Positions 14,230 to 23,904 are shown, numbered from the stretch's first letter. The stretch: DNA of 64,000 bases from Akkermansia massiliensis (GCF_023516715.1 NZ_JAMGSI010000001.1:1426001-1490000); one strand, 5' to 3'. Program-made: numbers and translations. The notes: generated by a model from the sequence alone, not told the origin.

Positions 14230-15039
14230 TTAGTTTTTGCGCCGCCGCAACAGCAGCGCCGCCAGTCCGAGCAACCCCAGGGATGCCGTGGCCGGTTCGG
14301 GAATGGGTTCGGTTGCCAGCATGAATCCGTTCAAGCTGACATCTGCATTTACCACATCCGCGGCCGCTCCGGCGGAGCGTTCATAAGTGAGCGTCACCTG
14401 GCCCGAATTGTTTGTGGTGAATGCCCATTCCATCCCCACGCCGGAAGAATCCGTCGTCCCCTGGAAGGTTGAACCGGTCACCGTTCCCGCTCCTTCATAG
14501 CCGTCCATCAGGCTGCCTGTGACATTGCTGACACCGCCCGAGAGGGCCATGCTGGTTTTATTGGTTGAGAAACCGTTGTTGCCCAGAACGTACAGATAAT
14601 AGGTGGTATTGGCCGCCAGGCCGCTCAACGTGAATTGCAGGCCGACGGTCTGCCCCTTCACCCCGTTGCACTTGCCGGAAATGGAAGATTGCGCCATGCT
14701 GTCCGGGAAGAGGGAGTTGATGGAGGGGGACGTGCCTGTCGCGTCCAGGTAACCCGCATTCATGGCGGCGGTGCTTTTGTACGCCATGGTGAGCGTGACG
14801 TCCTGACCGCCCAGATTGCCGAGAACCACGGACGGGGAAACATTTCCCCCGTTTTTGCTCAAGGAAGCAATGGAGGCGTAGGAGGCGGCTTTTCCTCCCG
14901 TGATGGAGGAAGCCTGGGTAGCCACACTGATCCAATCCGGATCCCCCGCAGAGGAAGAACCCAGATTAATTTTCAGGGAAGCCGCAGAAGCCGCGGAGAC
15001 GGCACCTGCCAATAATAGCAGAATGAATGATTTCTTCAT
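14230..15039 (-). CDS. PEP-CTERM sorted exported protein
   Basis: 269 residues from ATG at 15,039; a longer frame upstream lacks support. It has a signal peptide (KKSFILLLLAGAVSAASAAS) and a glycine/serine/threonine-rich beta domain. The end is a textbook PEP-CTERM tail: the PEP motif in IPEPATASLGLLG, a hydrophobic span, then RRRKN. Such proteins are cleaved by an exosortase and are typically surface or matrix proteins in Verrucomicrobiota. It is the intact paralogue of the truncated gene next door. An inverted-repeat-bounded non-coding segment lies directly upstream. Confidence 0.85.
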   Translation of the reverse strand: MKKSFILLLLAGAVSAASAASLKINLGSSSAGDPDWISVATQASSITGGKAASYASIASLSKNGGNVSPSVVLGNLGGQDVTLTMAYKSTAAMNAGYLDATGTSPSINSLFPDSMAQSSISGKCNGVKGQTVGLQFTLSGLAANTTYYLYVLGNNGFSTNKTSMALSGGVSNVTGSLMDGYEGAGTVTGSTFQGTTDSSGVGMEWAFTTNNSGQVTLTYERSAGAAADVVNADVSLNGFMLATEPIPEPATASLGLLGLAALLLRRRKN

Positions 15040-15067
15040 GGTTTTAGCCAATTCACAAGATATATGC

Positions 15068-15344
15068 CGGATTTGGAATCCGGTATGGATGTTACAGCCG
15101 TGAAAAATTGTTCTTCCTGATGCTCTGCAACATTTCCCCATCCCCCTTTTCACAGCCTTATACCGCCGGCCCTGACGGCTACCGCCGCCAACATGCAGAG
15201 ACGGTCAGTAATGATCGCCGGAACAAAAAGAAAGCCTGTTATATCAGGAAATCCCTACGGCAATTTCCAGGATATTGCCAAGCCAAATTTCCTTAAAACG
15301 TTTTTCTTTCAATTTTGTAGGCTTGACTCCGGATTCCAAATCCG
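15068..15344. repeat. exact 16-bp inverted repeats flanking a non-coding segment
   Basis: CGGATTTGGAATCCGG at 15,068-15,083 recurs as its exact reverse complement at 15,329-15,344. The left copy starts 29 bases upstream of the PEP-CTERM start codon, in its leader region. Each copy is itself partly palindromic. No recombinase gene is adjacent. An invertible promoter and a shared protein-binding site are both possible. Confidence 0.6.
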
Positions 15345-15526
15345 TCCGTTTTATAACCCTGTCCTGACCAATAAGTTATTTTTTATCATTTAAAACCGGA
15401 ATATTTATGATTTCCAGACTTGACCAAATATTCTTTTTCTGCATTTCCACGAATTCCATTAATTATTCCGTTTTTCATGGAGGAAGATGGTTGCAGCCAT
15501 CTACGGTTCCACATCCGGAACCAGCA

Positions 15527-15556
15527 ATAAAAAACGGACGGTTTCCCGTCCGTTTT
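15527..15556 (-). terminator. intrinsic terminator after the oxidoreductase gene
   Basis: ACGGACGG pairs with CCGTCCGT (AT flanks extend the stem), and six T follow on the minus strand. It begins about 30 bases beyond the oxidoreductase stop. Confidence 0.85.
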
Positions 15557-15584
15557 CTGGAAATTGAAGTGTTGAACTACCGGA

Positions 15585-16907
15585 TCAGTAGTCCAGTTCA
15601 CCTCTCATGACCCGGCGCTCGAATTCGGCCACGTCCACCACCTGGCCGGTCAGCCGGGCGTGTTCCGTGGCAAAGGCCATGACATGGGAGTGGGCGGATT
15701 CTTCAATGGAGGTGGTCATGTCCGCCGGAGAGGGAACCGTCAGCATGTCATCGTAAAGGGCTTCCACCAGCCCCCAGTCACCGCCGCCGTGGCCCTGGTA
15801 GCCGCCAGCCAGTTCCTCCAGCTCCACCACGCGGGTTTTTCCGCCAAAGTGGGGCGTGACGGTGATTTCACCGGGGCCGTTTTCCTTGTAGAAGGCTCCG
15901 GCGCGGATTTTGCCTTTGGTGCCGTATACTTCAATATGGCGGCCCTGTTCAAAGGCCGTCATCGTGAAGGTGCCGGTCAGGCCGCCTTCAAAGCGCATGA
16001 TGGAAACCTGGTGGTCCGGCTGGTCGTTGTCGCACTGGAGGTAGTCCCTGCCCCACGGGGAGGTTTCAAGCCATTCGCAGATTTCCTCTGCGGTGGCTTC
16101 CTGCGCGCGGTCGTAAACCATGCCCAGCCAGCGCTTGCATTCGTCGTCCGTGGCGTATTTGCGGGCGTCCCAGGGGTCTTCCCCCACCGGGGTGGTCCAG
16201 TCCGTGCAGCGTTCCGGCCGGGGGGAGGAGAGCGTTTTTTTCGTGAAGAAGGTGAGCTCCCCGAAGCTGGCTACGGAGAGGCACTTGCGCCGCCCCATGA
16301 GCCAGTAGAGGATGTCCATGTCATGGCAGCATTTGGCCACGATCATGGGGGTGGAGGTTTTGCTGTTGCCCCAGTGGCCGCGCACGAAGGAGTGGGCGAA
16401 GTGCCACGCCCCCACGCCTTCATTGGCGTTGAAGGTGATGACGTCCCCTATTTCCCCGCTGGCGATGATTTTTTTCAGGGTGCGGTAGAACTGGGTGTAG
16501 CGCAGCACGTGGCACACGGCCACGCGGCGTTTCAGCTGGCGCGCCAGGTCGCGCAGTTCCAGCGCTTCCTTCAGCGTCTTGGCGATGGGTTTTTCCAGCA
16601 GGACGTGGTAGCCCAGCTCCATGGCCTTTTTGCACGGGGCGTAGTGGTAGTCGTCCTGCGTGCCGATGATGGCTACGTCCGCCAGGCGCGGTTCCTCCAG
16701 CAGGGAGGCGGCGTCCTTGAACAGGCGGATGGAGTCCCGCTCCTCCTCCGGGGCAAAGTCACGCACGGCTTCCGTGCGCTGCTTCACGGGGTCCGCCGCG
16801 GCGGCGATGCGGTAGCGGTCTTTTTGTTCCATGGCCAGCTTCATGTAGGTGCGCGTGCGGGAGCCGCACCCGATGCCGGCGAGAGAGAGTCTTTTTTGTT
16901 CAGGCAT
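15585..16907 (-). CDS. Gfo/Idh/MocA-family NAD(P)-dependent oxidoreductase
   Basis: 440 residues from ATG at 16,907. The N-terminal Rossmann fold begins LAGIGCGSRTRTYM (dinucleotide-binding glycines), and the family EKP motif is LLEKPIAKT with the lysine near residue 106. The C-terminal half is the beta-sheet substrate domain, with a CCHDMDILYW helix likely near the active site. No signal peptide, so a cytoplasmic enzyme acting on a sugar or polyol derivative. The exact substrate cannot be read from sequence. The M3 peptidase upstream is close enough (22 bases) to share a transcript. Confidence 0.82.
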   Translation of the reverse strand: MPEQKRLSLAGIGCGSRTRTYMKLAMEQKDRYRIAAAADPVKQRTEAVRDFAPEEERDSIRLFKDAASLLEEPRLADVAIIGTQDDYHYAPCKKAMELGYHVLLEKPIAKTLKEALELRDLARQLKRRVAVCHVLRYTQFYRTLKKIIASGEIGDVITFNANEGVGAWHFAHSFVRGHWGNSKTSTPMIVAKCCHDMDILYWLMGRRKCLSVASFGELTFFTKKTLSSPRPERCTDWTTPVGEDPWDARKYATDDECKRWLGMVYDRAQEATAEEICEWLETSPWGRDYLQCDNDQPDHQVSIMRFEGGLTGTFTMTAFEQGRHIEVYGTKGKIRAGAFYKENGPGEITVTPHFGGKTRVVELEELAGGYQGHGGGDWGLVEALYDDMLTVPSPADMTTSIEESAHSHVMAFATEHARLTGQVVDVAEFERRVMRGELDY

Positions 16908-16929
16908 GAGGGTTATATTAGAGATTGAT

Positions 16930-19032
16930 TTAAAGGACGCCGGATTTGACAAGCAGAGCTTCCGCGTCCGGATCACGGCCCATGAAGTCGCGGTAGAGTT
17001 CCGCGGCAGGCTTGCTGTTGCCCTTGCTGAGGATGCAGCGGCGGAAGTCGCGCCCGGTCTGCGGGTTGAGCACCCCTTCCTTCAGGAAGCGGCTGAAGGC
17101 GTCCGCTTCCAGCACTTCCGCCCATTTGTAGGAGTAGTAGCCGGAGGCATAACCCGTGGGGTCCGCGAAGATGTGGGTCAGGCGGCGCGCCACGGAGGGA
17201 CCGCGGTGGGTCATGGGCACCCGGTAGTCCGCCAGGATGCGTTCATCCGTTTCCTCCAGCGGAGCGCCCTTGTACTGCGGCCAGTTCACGTGAAGCTCCA
17301 GGTCCAGCTTGCCGAAGCAGAGCTGGCGCATGAAGTCCGTGCCGCTCATGTAGTTGCGGGCGGCGCGCATTTTGGAGAACAGTTCGTCCGGGATTGTTGC
17401 ACCCGTTTCATAGTGCGCGGCGAAGAGGTCCACGGATTCCCGCTCCCAGCACCAGTTTTCATTGATCTGGGAGGGCAGTTCCACAAAGTCCCAGGCCACG
17501 TTGGTGCCAGCCAGGGATTTCACCTCCACATCAGAGAGGAGCTGGTGCAGCAGGTGGCCGAATTCATGGAAGATGGTTTCCACCTCCCGGTGGGACAGCA
17601 GCGCGGGCTTGTCCCCAACGGGCTTGGTCATGTTGCCGACCATGAGGCCCAGATGGGGCACGCGGGGCTTGCCGCCGCGCGGGGGTTCCCCCACGCTGAG
17701 GTAGTTCATCCACGCTCCGGCGCGCTTGGAGTCCCGCGGATGCCAGTCCGCATAAAAGGAACCGAGATGTTCCCCGCTTTCCGCATCATGCAGTTCATAG
17801 AACAGGACGTCCGGGTGCCATACTTCCACCGCGCCTTCCGGCACTTCCCCGGATTCACCGGGCTTGAACGCCACCGTGGGGCGCGGCGTTACCGTGATGC
17901 CGTACAGGCCGGAGTAGATGGAGAAGAGGCCGTCCATCACCTTTTCCACAGAGTAGTACGGGCGCAAATCTTCCTCGTCAAAGGAGTAGAGCTCGCGGCG
18001 GCGTTTTTCAGACCAGTAGGCGGTTTCCCACGGGGAGAGCTTTTCCACGGGTTTTCCGGTTTTTTCCTCCTTGTACCGCCGTACGGCTTCCATGTCTTTC
18101 AGGAAGGAGGGCTTCACCTTGTCATGGAGGTCATTAATAAAATTCAAGGCGTTGGCTCCGCTCCCGGCCATGCGGCGGGAGGTGGCGTAGTCCGCAAAGC
18201 AGCCATACCCCAGCAGATGGGCCTTTTTATCCCGCAGTTCCAGGATTTCCGCAATGAGGGCCTCGTTGTCATATTCCCCGTCCTTCCCTATGGAGCAGGA
18301 GCCTTCCCACATTTTACGGCGCAGTCCGTCCGAGTCCGCAAATTGCATGACGGGCTGGAGGGAGGTAAATTTCTGCGTGAAACGCCAGCGGGGGGCTTCT
18401 TCCGTGCCGTGGCCGTTGGCCAGGGCGTCCAGCCGGGCGGCTTCCTTCGCGGAGTCCGGCAGGCCGGAGAGTTCCGCTTCATTTTCCACGATGAGTTCCC
18501 AGGCGTTGGTGGAGTCCAGCACGTTTTCCGCGAATTTCTTGGTCTTCAGGGAGAGCCGGGCTTCTATTTCCGCATATTCCGGCTTTACCTCGTCCGGCAG
18601 GTCCGCCCCGCTTTCACGGAAGTCCGCCAGCGTTTCCTGAATGAAGCGCTGCCTGACGGGGGAGAGGTTTTTCACCCAGTCACAGGCCGCGGCTGCTTTC
18701 AGGACCGTCCACAGGCACGGGTTCAGCGGAACGGAGGAGGAGAAGGCGACCACTTCCGGCAGCATTTCCCCGATGGCTTCCCGCTGGGCAGGTTCGTCAT
18801 TGACGGAGTCCAGATGCATGATGCGGCCCCAGCCGAGGTGCAGTTCCTCAGAGGCTTTTTCCAGAGCGCCGAAGGTGCTTTCATAGGTCAGGGAGTCCAG
18901 CGGCTGGTCGCAGATGGCCTGGATGTTCGCCCTGGCGCGGGCGATGGCTTCCATAACGTCCGGCTTGATGGCGTCCGGCGTGAGCCGTGACCAGGAAACG
19001 AGGAAGGAGGGGTCCAGATAGGGATGGTTCAT
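16930..19032 (-). CDS. M3-family zinc oligopeptidase (oligopeptidase A / dipeptidyl carboxypeptidase type)
   Basis: 700 residues from ATG at 19,032, the usual length for the family. The zinc motif HEFGH is at 489-493, in ETIFHEFGHLLHQLLS. The third ligand is expected in the downstream ELPSQINENW block, which is present and typical of M3A enzymes. The C-terminal DPTGYASGYYSYKWAEVL motif is another family hallmark. No signal peptide, so it degrades short peptides in the cytoplasm. Whether it is a PrlC-type or Dcp-type enzyme cannot be decided here. Confidence 0.92.
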   Translation of the reverse strand: MNHPYLDPSFLVSWSRLTPDAIKPDVMEAIARARANIQAICDQPLDSLTYESTFGALEKASEELHLGWGRIMHLDSVNDEPAQREAIGEMLPEVVAFSSSVPLNPCLWTVLKAAAACDWVKNLSPVRQRFIQETLADFRESGADLPDEVKPEYAEIEARLSLKTKKFAENVLDSTNAWELIVENEAELSGLPDSAKEAARLDALANGHGTEEAPRWRFTQKFTSLQPVMQFADSDGLRRKMWEGSCSIGKDGEYDNEALIAEILELRDKKAHLLGYGCFADYATSRRMAGSGANALNFINDLHDKVKPSFLKDMEAVRRYKEEKTGKPVEKLSPWETAYWSEKRRRELYSFDEEDLRPYYSVEKVMDGLFSIYSGLYGITVTPRPTVAFKPGESGEVPEGAVEVWHPDVLFYELHDAESGEHLGSFYADWHPRDSKRAGAWMNYLSVGEPPRGGKPRVPHLGLMVGNMTKPVGDKPALLSHREVETIFHEFGHLLHQLLSDVEVKSLAGTNVAWDFVELPSQINENWCWERESVDLFAAHYETGATIPDELFSKMRAARNYMSGTDFMRQLCFGKLDLELHVNWPQYKGAPLEETDERILADYRVPMTHRGPSVARRLTHIFADPTGYASGYYSYKWAEVLEADAFSRFLKEGVLNPQTGRDFRRCILSKGNSKPAAELYRDFMGRDPDAEALLVKSGVL

Positions 19033-19180
19033 GTTGCTTGATGTATTTGTTATTGAAAATGAAGATGGCCTTATTCCGGGAATACAGGAGTTCATGGGAG
19101 CTCCGGCCTTCCCTGCGGCGGCCATGAAAAGATGAAGTTTACCATGTTTTAGGAGAATCCGGAGGAGCGGCGTTTGCCTG

Positions 19181-19726
19181 TTAAATATTTTTAATGAATG
19201 CTGCGGGGTTCCCGCCTACCAGGGTATGCGGACCGACATCCTTCGTTACGACGGAGCCGGCGCCTACGATAGCCCCTTCACCCACCGTGACGCCGGGACA
19301 GAGAACCGCCCTGGAACAGATCCACGCCCCTTTTTTTATCACTACAGGCTTATTTTTCAAGATGAACAAGTTGCCGGCATCATGATTGGACGTCAGTATG
19401 GAGACCTGCGGCCCGATCAGCACGTCATCTTCTATCGTGACGCTTCCCGCGGCCATCACGTCCAGGCCTTCATTGATGAATACGCGCTCGCCCACCGAGA
19501 CGCAGTGTCCGCGGTCAATCTGGAAGGGGGGAGAGATGTTGGAGGATTCGGGGAACCTGCCCTCAAAGAGTTCATTCACGAGCGCCCGCACTTCCCCGTC
19601 AAACGGTGGGAGCGAATTGATTTTCTGGCAAAGCGTGCGGCTTCTCACCGTTTCCGGCCACAGTATTTCCTTGAATTCCCTGGTGTTGATCGGTTCTCCG
19701 TTTTTCAGTCTTTCGTAAATATCCAT
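19181..19726 (-). CDS. maltose/galactoside O-acetyltransferase-like protein (left-handed beta-helix)
   Basis: 181 residues from ATG at 19,726, preceded by GGAAAGG; a start at 19,756 would add ten residues. The N-terminal helical segment (MDIYERLKNGEPINTREFKE) resembles the Maa/LacA cap. Hexapeptide repeats follow, with the active-site region ILTSNHDA and coenzyme A-site sequence GVTVGEGAIVGAGSVVTKDV. The family transfers acetyl from acetyl-CoA to sugars. It stands alone between the peptidase and a TPR protein, so the acceptor is unknown. Confidence 0.85.
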   Translation of the reverse strand: MDIYERLKNGEPINTREFKEILWPETVRSRTLCQKINSLPPFDGEVRALVNELFEGRFPESSNISPPFQIDRGHCVSVGERVFINEGLDVMAAGSVTIEDDVLIGPQVSILTSNHDAGNLFILKNKPVVIKKGAWICSRAVLCPGVTVGEGAIVGAGSVVTKDVGPHTLVGGNPAAFIKNI

Positions 19727-19820
19727 GTTGTTCGCCTTTCCAAAGTTTTTATTCATCCCAGTCCCTTTCCCGTCTAGTCTCCAGTCCGTTCCATGAGAAA
19801 CGGCAGGATGGCAGGATGGA

Positions 19821-21434
19821 TTATTTTCCGGCGGCGCGGGCTTGTTTCAGCGTGTCCAGCACTCCGGCATGGTTCGGGAAGCGTTTGAGCGCCTGTTCGC
19901 ACATGTCCGCGCATTCCCGGTATTTCCCGGCCTTCAGATAGGCGCGGGCCAGCTTCCATTCCACGGGGTACGGCACCACGGGGGGCAGCAGCAGGGAGGA
20001 GAAGCGCTGGCTCCCGATGGCCTCGGACATCCAGACGCTGGCGGAGTCCGGGAACATGAGGGAGCGGATTTCAGAGGAATACAGGCTTCCCATCTGGAGG
20101 CAGCGAGCCCAGTAGGAGACGCTCATCTGCCGCCGGGCGGCGTCCGCGCCGTCCATGAGCAGGCGCAGAACGCCGGACAGTTTGTCAAAGGCGGACGCCA
20201 CGGCGCCCGGCCTGCCCTGCCTGGCAGAATAACAGGCGCCCATGTATTGGGTGACCACTGCCGCCATGCCGTTGCTCAAGTCCGGAAATCCCTTGGGCAG
20301 CGGTCCCGGAGAAGCCTTGAGCACAAGAGCCTGCGCGGGCAGGTCAGGCCGGGCCAGCATCAGGCGCGCGGGCAGTGTCCTGGCCTCCCATATTTGCAGG
20401 AGGGTGCCGGGGGCCAGCGGATGCTTTTTGTCCAGGGGAACGGAAGCGGCGCGGGCGGCGACGGCGTTCGCCTGCCTGTAATGTCCGGCGCAGAATTCGG
20501 AAACGGCCCGGTAAAGGATGGAGCGGAACCAGGCGTCATCCAGCGCGGGGGGAACGTTTTCCGCCTTTTCCCAGGCCAGGCACAGGTTTTCAGAGTCCTT
20601 GAAGGCGGCGCATGCCCCTTCATAGTCCCCCGTGCGGAACAGGCAATGGCCCAGCAGATGATGGGCGGACGCGGAGAAGGGGTTGGCGGCCACGGCCTTG
20701 CGGGCGGTTTCCACCGTTTCCGGGGAAATGACGGGAGCCACTTCCTCCAGCAGGGCGCGCATGAACAGGGCGGCCTGGGAGCCAGGGCGTTCTTTCAGGA
20801 CGGCGTCCACCACGCGGACGGCCTCTTTCTGCCCCTCTCCGGGGTTGCCCTGCCCGTCAAAGCCGTCCCGCAGGAGCATGGCGTAAAAGAGGGGTGCGTA
20901 AGGGTCGCGCTTCCAGGTGGAGCAGATGGTTTTCCACGCTTCCTGCGCCTTCACGGGCCCGTTCATCAGCAGCACGGCCAGGGCGTCCGCATAGGCGCGT
21001 TCCTGTTCCGGACAGTCCGGACGCAGCGCCAGCTCCTTCATGCGCTTCATGGAATGGACGCGCTGGTCCTGAAAAGCGGGTCCGGCGCCCATCAGGCTCA
21101 TGCACCTGCCCCAGTGGGCCATGAGGCAGTCCGGGTCCAGCCGGAGCGCGGCGTCAAATTTCCGGAAAGCACGCATGTCCCCGAAGGTGAGCAGATGCGT
21201 CATTCCTTCCAGCACCAGCATTTGCGCGGCAGGAGAGGAGGAGCCCACCATCATCGGCTCCACGCCGGGCGGCAGCACGGCAGGCTGTGCCGGAACGCCG
21301 GCGCGGAAGACGGCCTCCCGCCAGCCGTTCAGGGACGGGCTGCTCATCCAGTACCCGTGTTCCCCGCCTCCAGCAGCGGAACAGAATCCCGCCATGGCGG
21401 CGGCCAGCAGGACATGGCGGAAAGAGGTGTTCAT
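19821..21434 (-). CDS. exported TPR-repeat protein
   Basis: 537 residues. The signal peptide is NTSFRHVLLAAAMAGFCSAA with likely cleavage near residue 22. TPR-like helix pairs run through the mature part, for example FRKFDAALRLDPDCLMAHW near residue 100 and a final repeat LKAGKYRECADMCEQALKRF near the C-terminus. TPR arrays form protein-docking surfaces, here in the periplasm or at the outer membrane. It follows argS by 13 bases on the same strand. No enzymatic motif is visible. Confidence 0.8.
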   Translation of the reverse strand: MNTSFRHVLLAAAMAGFCSAAGGGEHGYWMSSPSLNGWREAVFRAGVPAQPAVLPPGVEPMMVGSSSPAAQMLVLEGMTHLLTFGDMRAFRKFDAALRLDPDCLMAHWGRCMSLMGAGPAFQDQRVHSMKRMKELALRPDCPEQERAYADALAVLLMNGPVKAQEAWKTICSTWKRDPYAPLFYAMLLRDGFDGQGNPGEGQKEAVRVVDAVLKERPGSQAALFMRALLEEVAPVISPETVETARKAVAANPFSASAHHLLGHCLFRTGDYEGACAAFKDSENLCLAWEKAENVPPALDDAWFRSILYRAVSEFCAGHYRQANAVAARAASVPLDKKHPLAPGTLLQIWEARTLPARLMLARPDLPAQALVLKASPGPLPKGFPDLSNGMAAVVTQYMGACYSARQGRPGAVASAFDKLSGVLRLLMDGADAARRQMSVSYWARCLQMGSLYSSEIRSLMFPDSASVWMSEAIGSQRFSSLLLPPVVPYPVEWKLARAYLKAGKYRECADMCEQALKRFPNHAGVLDTLKQARAAGK

Positions 21435-21447
21435 AAGGAAGAAACGG

Positions 21448-23205
21448 TTACATTCTGTCCGGAAGCTGGATGCCCAGCAGGCCCAGCCCGTGCTTGAGGG
21501 TGCGGGCCGTCAGCTCGCACAGGGCCAGGCGGGAGTGCCGCACCGCCCCTTCCGATTTCAGGACCGGGCACGCCTCATAGAAGGAGTGGAAGGCGCGGGC
21601 CAGGTCAAACAGGTAGGCGGCCAGCACGTTCGGGCGGCAGTCGTCCAGCACCTGGGGCACCACTTCCCCGTAGCGGGCCAGGAGGCGGGCCAGGTGGATT
21701 TCCGCATCTTCTGAAAGCTGAATGGGGGCGGACCAGTCCAGCGGGCTGCCGTCCAGCTTGCGGAAGATGGAACGGACGCGCACATAGGAGTTCTGGAGGT
21801 ACGGGGCCGTGTCCCCCTGGAGGGCCAGCATTTTGTCCCAGTTGAAGACGTAATCCGTCATTCGGTTCTGGGAGAGCTCCGCAAATTTTACGGCTCCTAT
21901 GCCCACGACTTCCGCCACGCGCTTTTTTTCCTCCTCCGGCATGTCCGGGCTTTTTTCCTCCACTACGCGGGCGGCGCGTTCAATGGCTTCATCCAGCACG
22001 TCCTGGAGGGAAACGGTGTCCCCGGAACGCGTCTTGAACGGCTTGCGGTCGTCTCCCAGGATGGAGCCGAACGCGATGTGGCGGTAATCCCCATCCATGC
22101 CGCGGCGGCGCTGGGCGGAGAATATCTGGCGGAAATGCAGGGCCTGCGGTGCGCCCACCACGTACCAGATGGAATCCGCCCCCCACGTCCTGATGCGGTG
22201 GTCCAGCGTCGCGAGGTCCGTCGTGGCGTACAGGAAGCCGCCGTCCGCCTTCCGGATGATGCAGGGGTTGGCGCGCCATTCCCCCTTGTCCTGCACGAGG
22301 AAGGGGTCTTCATTGGGCGGCACGGAGCCGTCGGAAAACACGCAGATGGCGCCGTCGCTCTCCCGGGCCATTCCGGCGGCGATCATGCCGTCCACCAGCG
22401 GAGCCAGGGCGTCGTTGTAAAAGCTTTCCCCCAGCCAGTAGTCAAAGTGGATGTCAAGCTGGTCGTAGATTTTGGAAAGGCCGGATTTGGAGACTTCCAC
22501 GCAGCGCTTCCAGATCGCCAGGTTTTCCCCGTCCCCGGCCTGGAGCTTCACCAGCTCCGCCTTGCAGGTGTCCAGCAGTTCCGGCTTTTCCTTGCACATC
22601 AGGTTCACGTCCTTGTACACCCGCAGCAGTTCGTCAATGGGGTTGGCGGCCAGGGCCTGCTCGTCCAGAATGTTCTTCCAGCCCCACAGGATCATGCCGA
22701 ACTGGGTGCCCCAGTCCCCGATGTGGTTGTCCGTAATCACGTTGTGCCCCACAAAGCGGGCCACGCGGGAGAGGGCGTCCCCGATGATGGTGGAACGGAT
22801 GTGGCCCACATGCATGGGCTTGGCGACGTTGGGCGCGGAAAAGTCAATGACGATGGTTTTGGGGTCCTGCACCTTCTCCACCCCCAGACGGTCGTCCGCC
22901 AGCATGGCCAGCAGGCGCGCGGCGTAAAATTCCGGCTTGATGCGGAAGTTGATGAACCCGGGTCCGGCGATTTCCAGGGAACAGACGCCGTCCTGCCCCA
23001 TCCGGTCCACCACCTGCTGGGCCAGAGCGCGGGGATTCGTGCGGCACCGCTTGGCAAGCACCATGGCGGCGTTGCTCTGGTAGTCCCCGAACCGCAAATC
23101 CGCGGAGGGCGTCACCGAAGCGCAAAAATCAGCGGGAAGCTCCTCCCCCAACACCGCTTTCAATGCGGCGGACAACTTTTCTTCAAGAATTCCGGGTATG
23201 GTCAT
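21448..23205 (-). CDS. argS: arginyl-tRNA synthetase
   Basis: 585 residues from ATG at 23,205, the usual length. The class I HIGH motif appears as HVGH at 132-135 within NVAKPMHVGHIRST. The KMSKS region is degenerate (RKPFKTRSGDTVSL), as in many ArgRS, where the conserved lysine lies elsewhere. The N-terminal Add1 domain and C-terminal anticodon-binding helices ending in LGIQLPDRM are present. It attaches arginine to its tRNA. A downstream TPR gene lies on the same strand 13 bases away. Confidence 0.95.
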   Translation of the reverse strand: MTIPGILEEKLSAALKAVLGEELPADFCASVTPSADLRFGDYQSNAAMVLAKRCRTNPRALAQQVVDRMGQDGVCSLEIAGPGFINFRIKPEFYAARLLAMLADDRLGVEKVQDPKTIVIDFSAPNVAKPMHVGHIRSTIIGDALSRVARFVGHNVITDNHIGDWGTQFGMILWGWKNILDEQALAANPIDELLRVYKDVNLMCKEKPELLDTCKAELVKLQAGDGENLAIWKRCVEVSKSGLSKIYDQLDIHFDYWLGESFYNDALAPLVDGMIAAGMARESDGAICVFSDGSVPPNEDPFLVQDKGEWRANPCIIRKADGGFLYATTDLATLDHRIRTWGADSIWYVVGAPQALHFRQIFSAQRRRGMDGDYRHIAFGSILGDDRKPFKTRSGDTVSLQDVLDEAIERAARVVEEKSPDMPEEEKKRVAEVVGIGAVKFAELSQNRMTDYVFNWDKMLALQGDTAPYLQNSYVRVRSIFRKLDGSPLDWSAPIQLSEDAEIHLARLLARYGEVVPQVLDDCRPNVLAAYLFDLARAFHSFYEACPVLKSEGAVRHSRLALCELTARTLKHGLGLLGIQLPDRM

Positions 23206-23344
23206 GTCTGCCCAGATGAACGGACATTCCAACGCCGTAGTCAAGGCGCAACTGTCATGAAGACATATCTTTTGACCTGCAACCCAGCCCGGAAATTGCC
23301 CGGGAGGACCATTGGGACGAATGAGACCGGTGAGACAATTGCTT

Positions 23345-23904
23345 TTACGAGCTTCCCGACTTTCTCCTCTGCTTCCGCAGCCGGGTCATTCTCTCCCTTA
23401 AGCCTCCCTCCTGCAAAAACCGTTCTTCCAGTACATTCAATTGTTTTTTCAAGAGAAAAGCGGCCTGATAAATCAGACAAACCGCCATATTCGCGAACAC
23501 TTCATCGTTTCTGGAATGAGCCAGATTTAAAAACCATTCCGAATGGTCATGCCGCAGGGAGGCCTTCCGCATCAACAGAGATTCGGGAGAATCCTTATCC
23601 CATAGCCTCAACCCGCGCATACGCAAATAATCTTCATAGTCCAGCAGAAGCTCTTCCAAGCTGGCCCGGGCTACATTGGTCAGCTTGATTTCCGTTTCAC
23701 GGGAAGTGGCGGAAGCCATGCTCCCCTCCGCAATATTCTGCTTGCCGGAACGCGCCGCCTGCACCATCTGGTCAGTAGTACGCGCATCACGACTCAAGTA
23801 GCGTCGCAGAAAGCTACCGTCAAATCGTAAATGATTTGGGCGTTGCGGAATGAAAGAAGCCGTCTGTAGCCGCCTCCCTTAGGCAGTAAACGCCCGTCAT
23901 CCAT
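23345..23904 (-). pseudogene. four-helix-bundle (S23-like) protein gene broken by a frameshift
   Basis: The intact product would be about 186 residues. The first frame starts at ATG 23,904 after a strong GGGAGG site and encodes DDGRLLPKGGGYRRLLSFRN and QIIYDLTVAFC. It then runs into TGA at 23,794-23,796. The family sequence resumes in another frame with RRYLSRDARTTDQMVQAARS and IAEGS, continuing to the TAA at 23,345. One base appears lost near 23,806. The four-helix-bundle suffix family has no settled function. A reading error in the assembly would look the same. Confidence 0.7.

Larger units (their letters stand above)
15040..15584. other. 545-bp intergenic region without a convincing gene
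   Basis: No reading frame here has a signal, motif or codon pattern that supports a protein. The region holds the upstream sequence of the PEP-CTERM gene, a pair of 16-bp inverted repeats, an AT-rich stretch around 15,280-15,470 and the terminator of the oxidoreductase gene. Confidence 0.6.

Noticed and set aside
15320-15350. tRNA-like anticodon arm (CGGATTCCAAATCCG)
   Set aside because: No acceptor stem or T arm surrounds it, and the sequence is explained by the inverted-repeat pair.
15660-16928. Plus-strand frame opposite the oxidoreductase
   Set aside because: Rich in valine, glycine and histidine with no family pattern; the Rossmann and EKP motifs are on the other strand.
16849-18990. 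Long plus-strand open frame opposite the M3 peptidase
   Set aside because: Antisense shadow of the peptidase; the minus strand carries the HEFGH motif and full family sequence.
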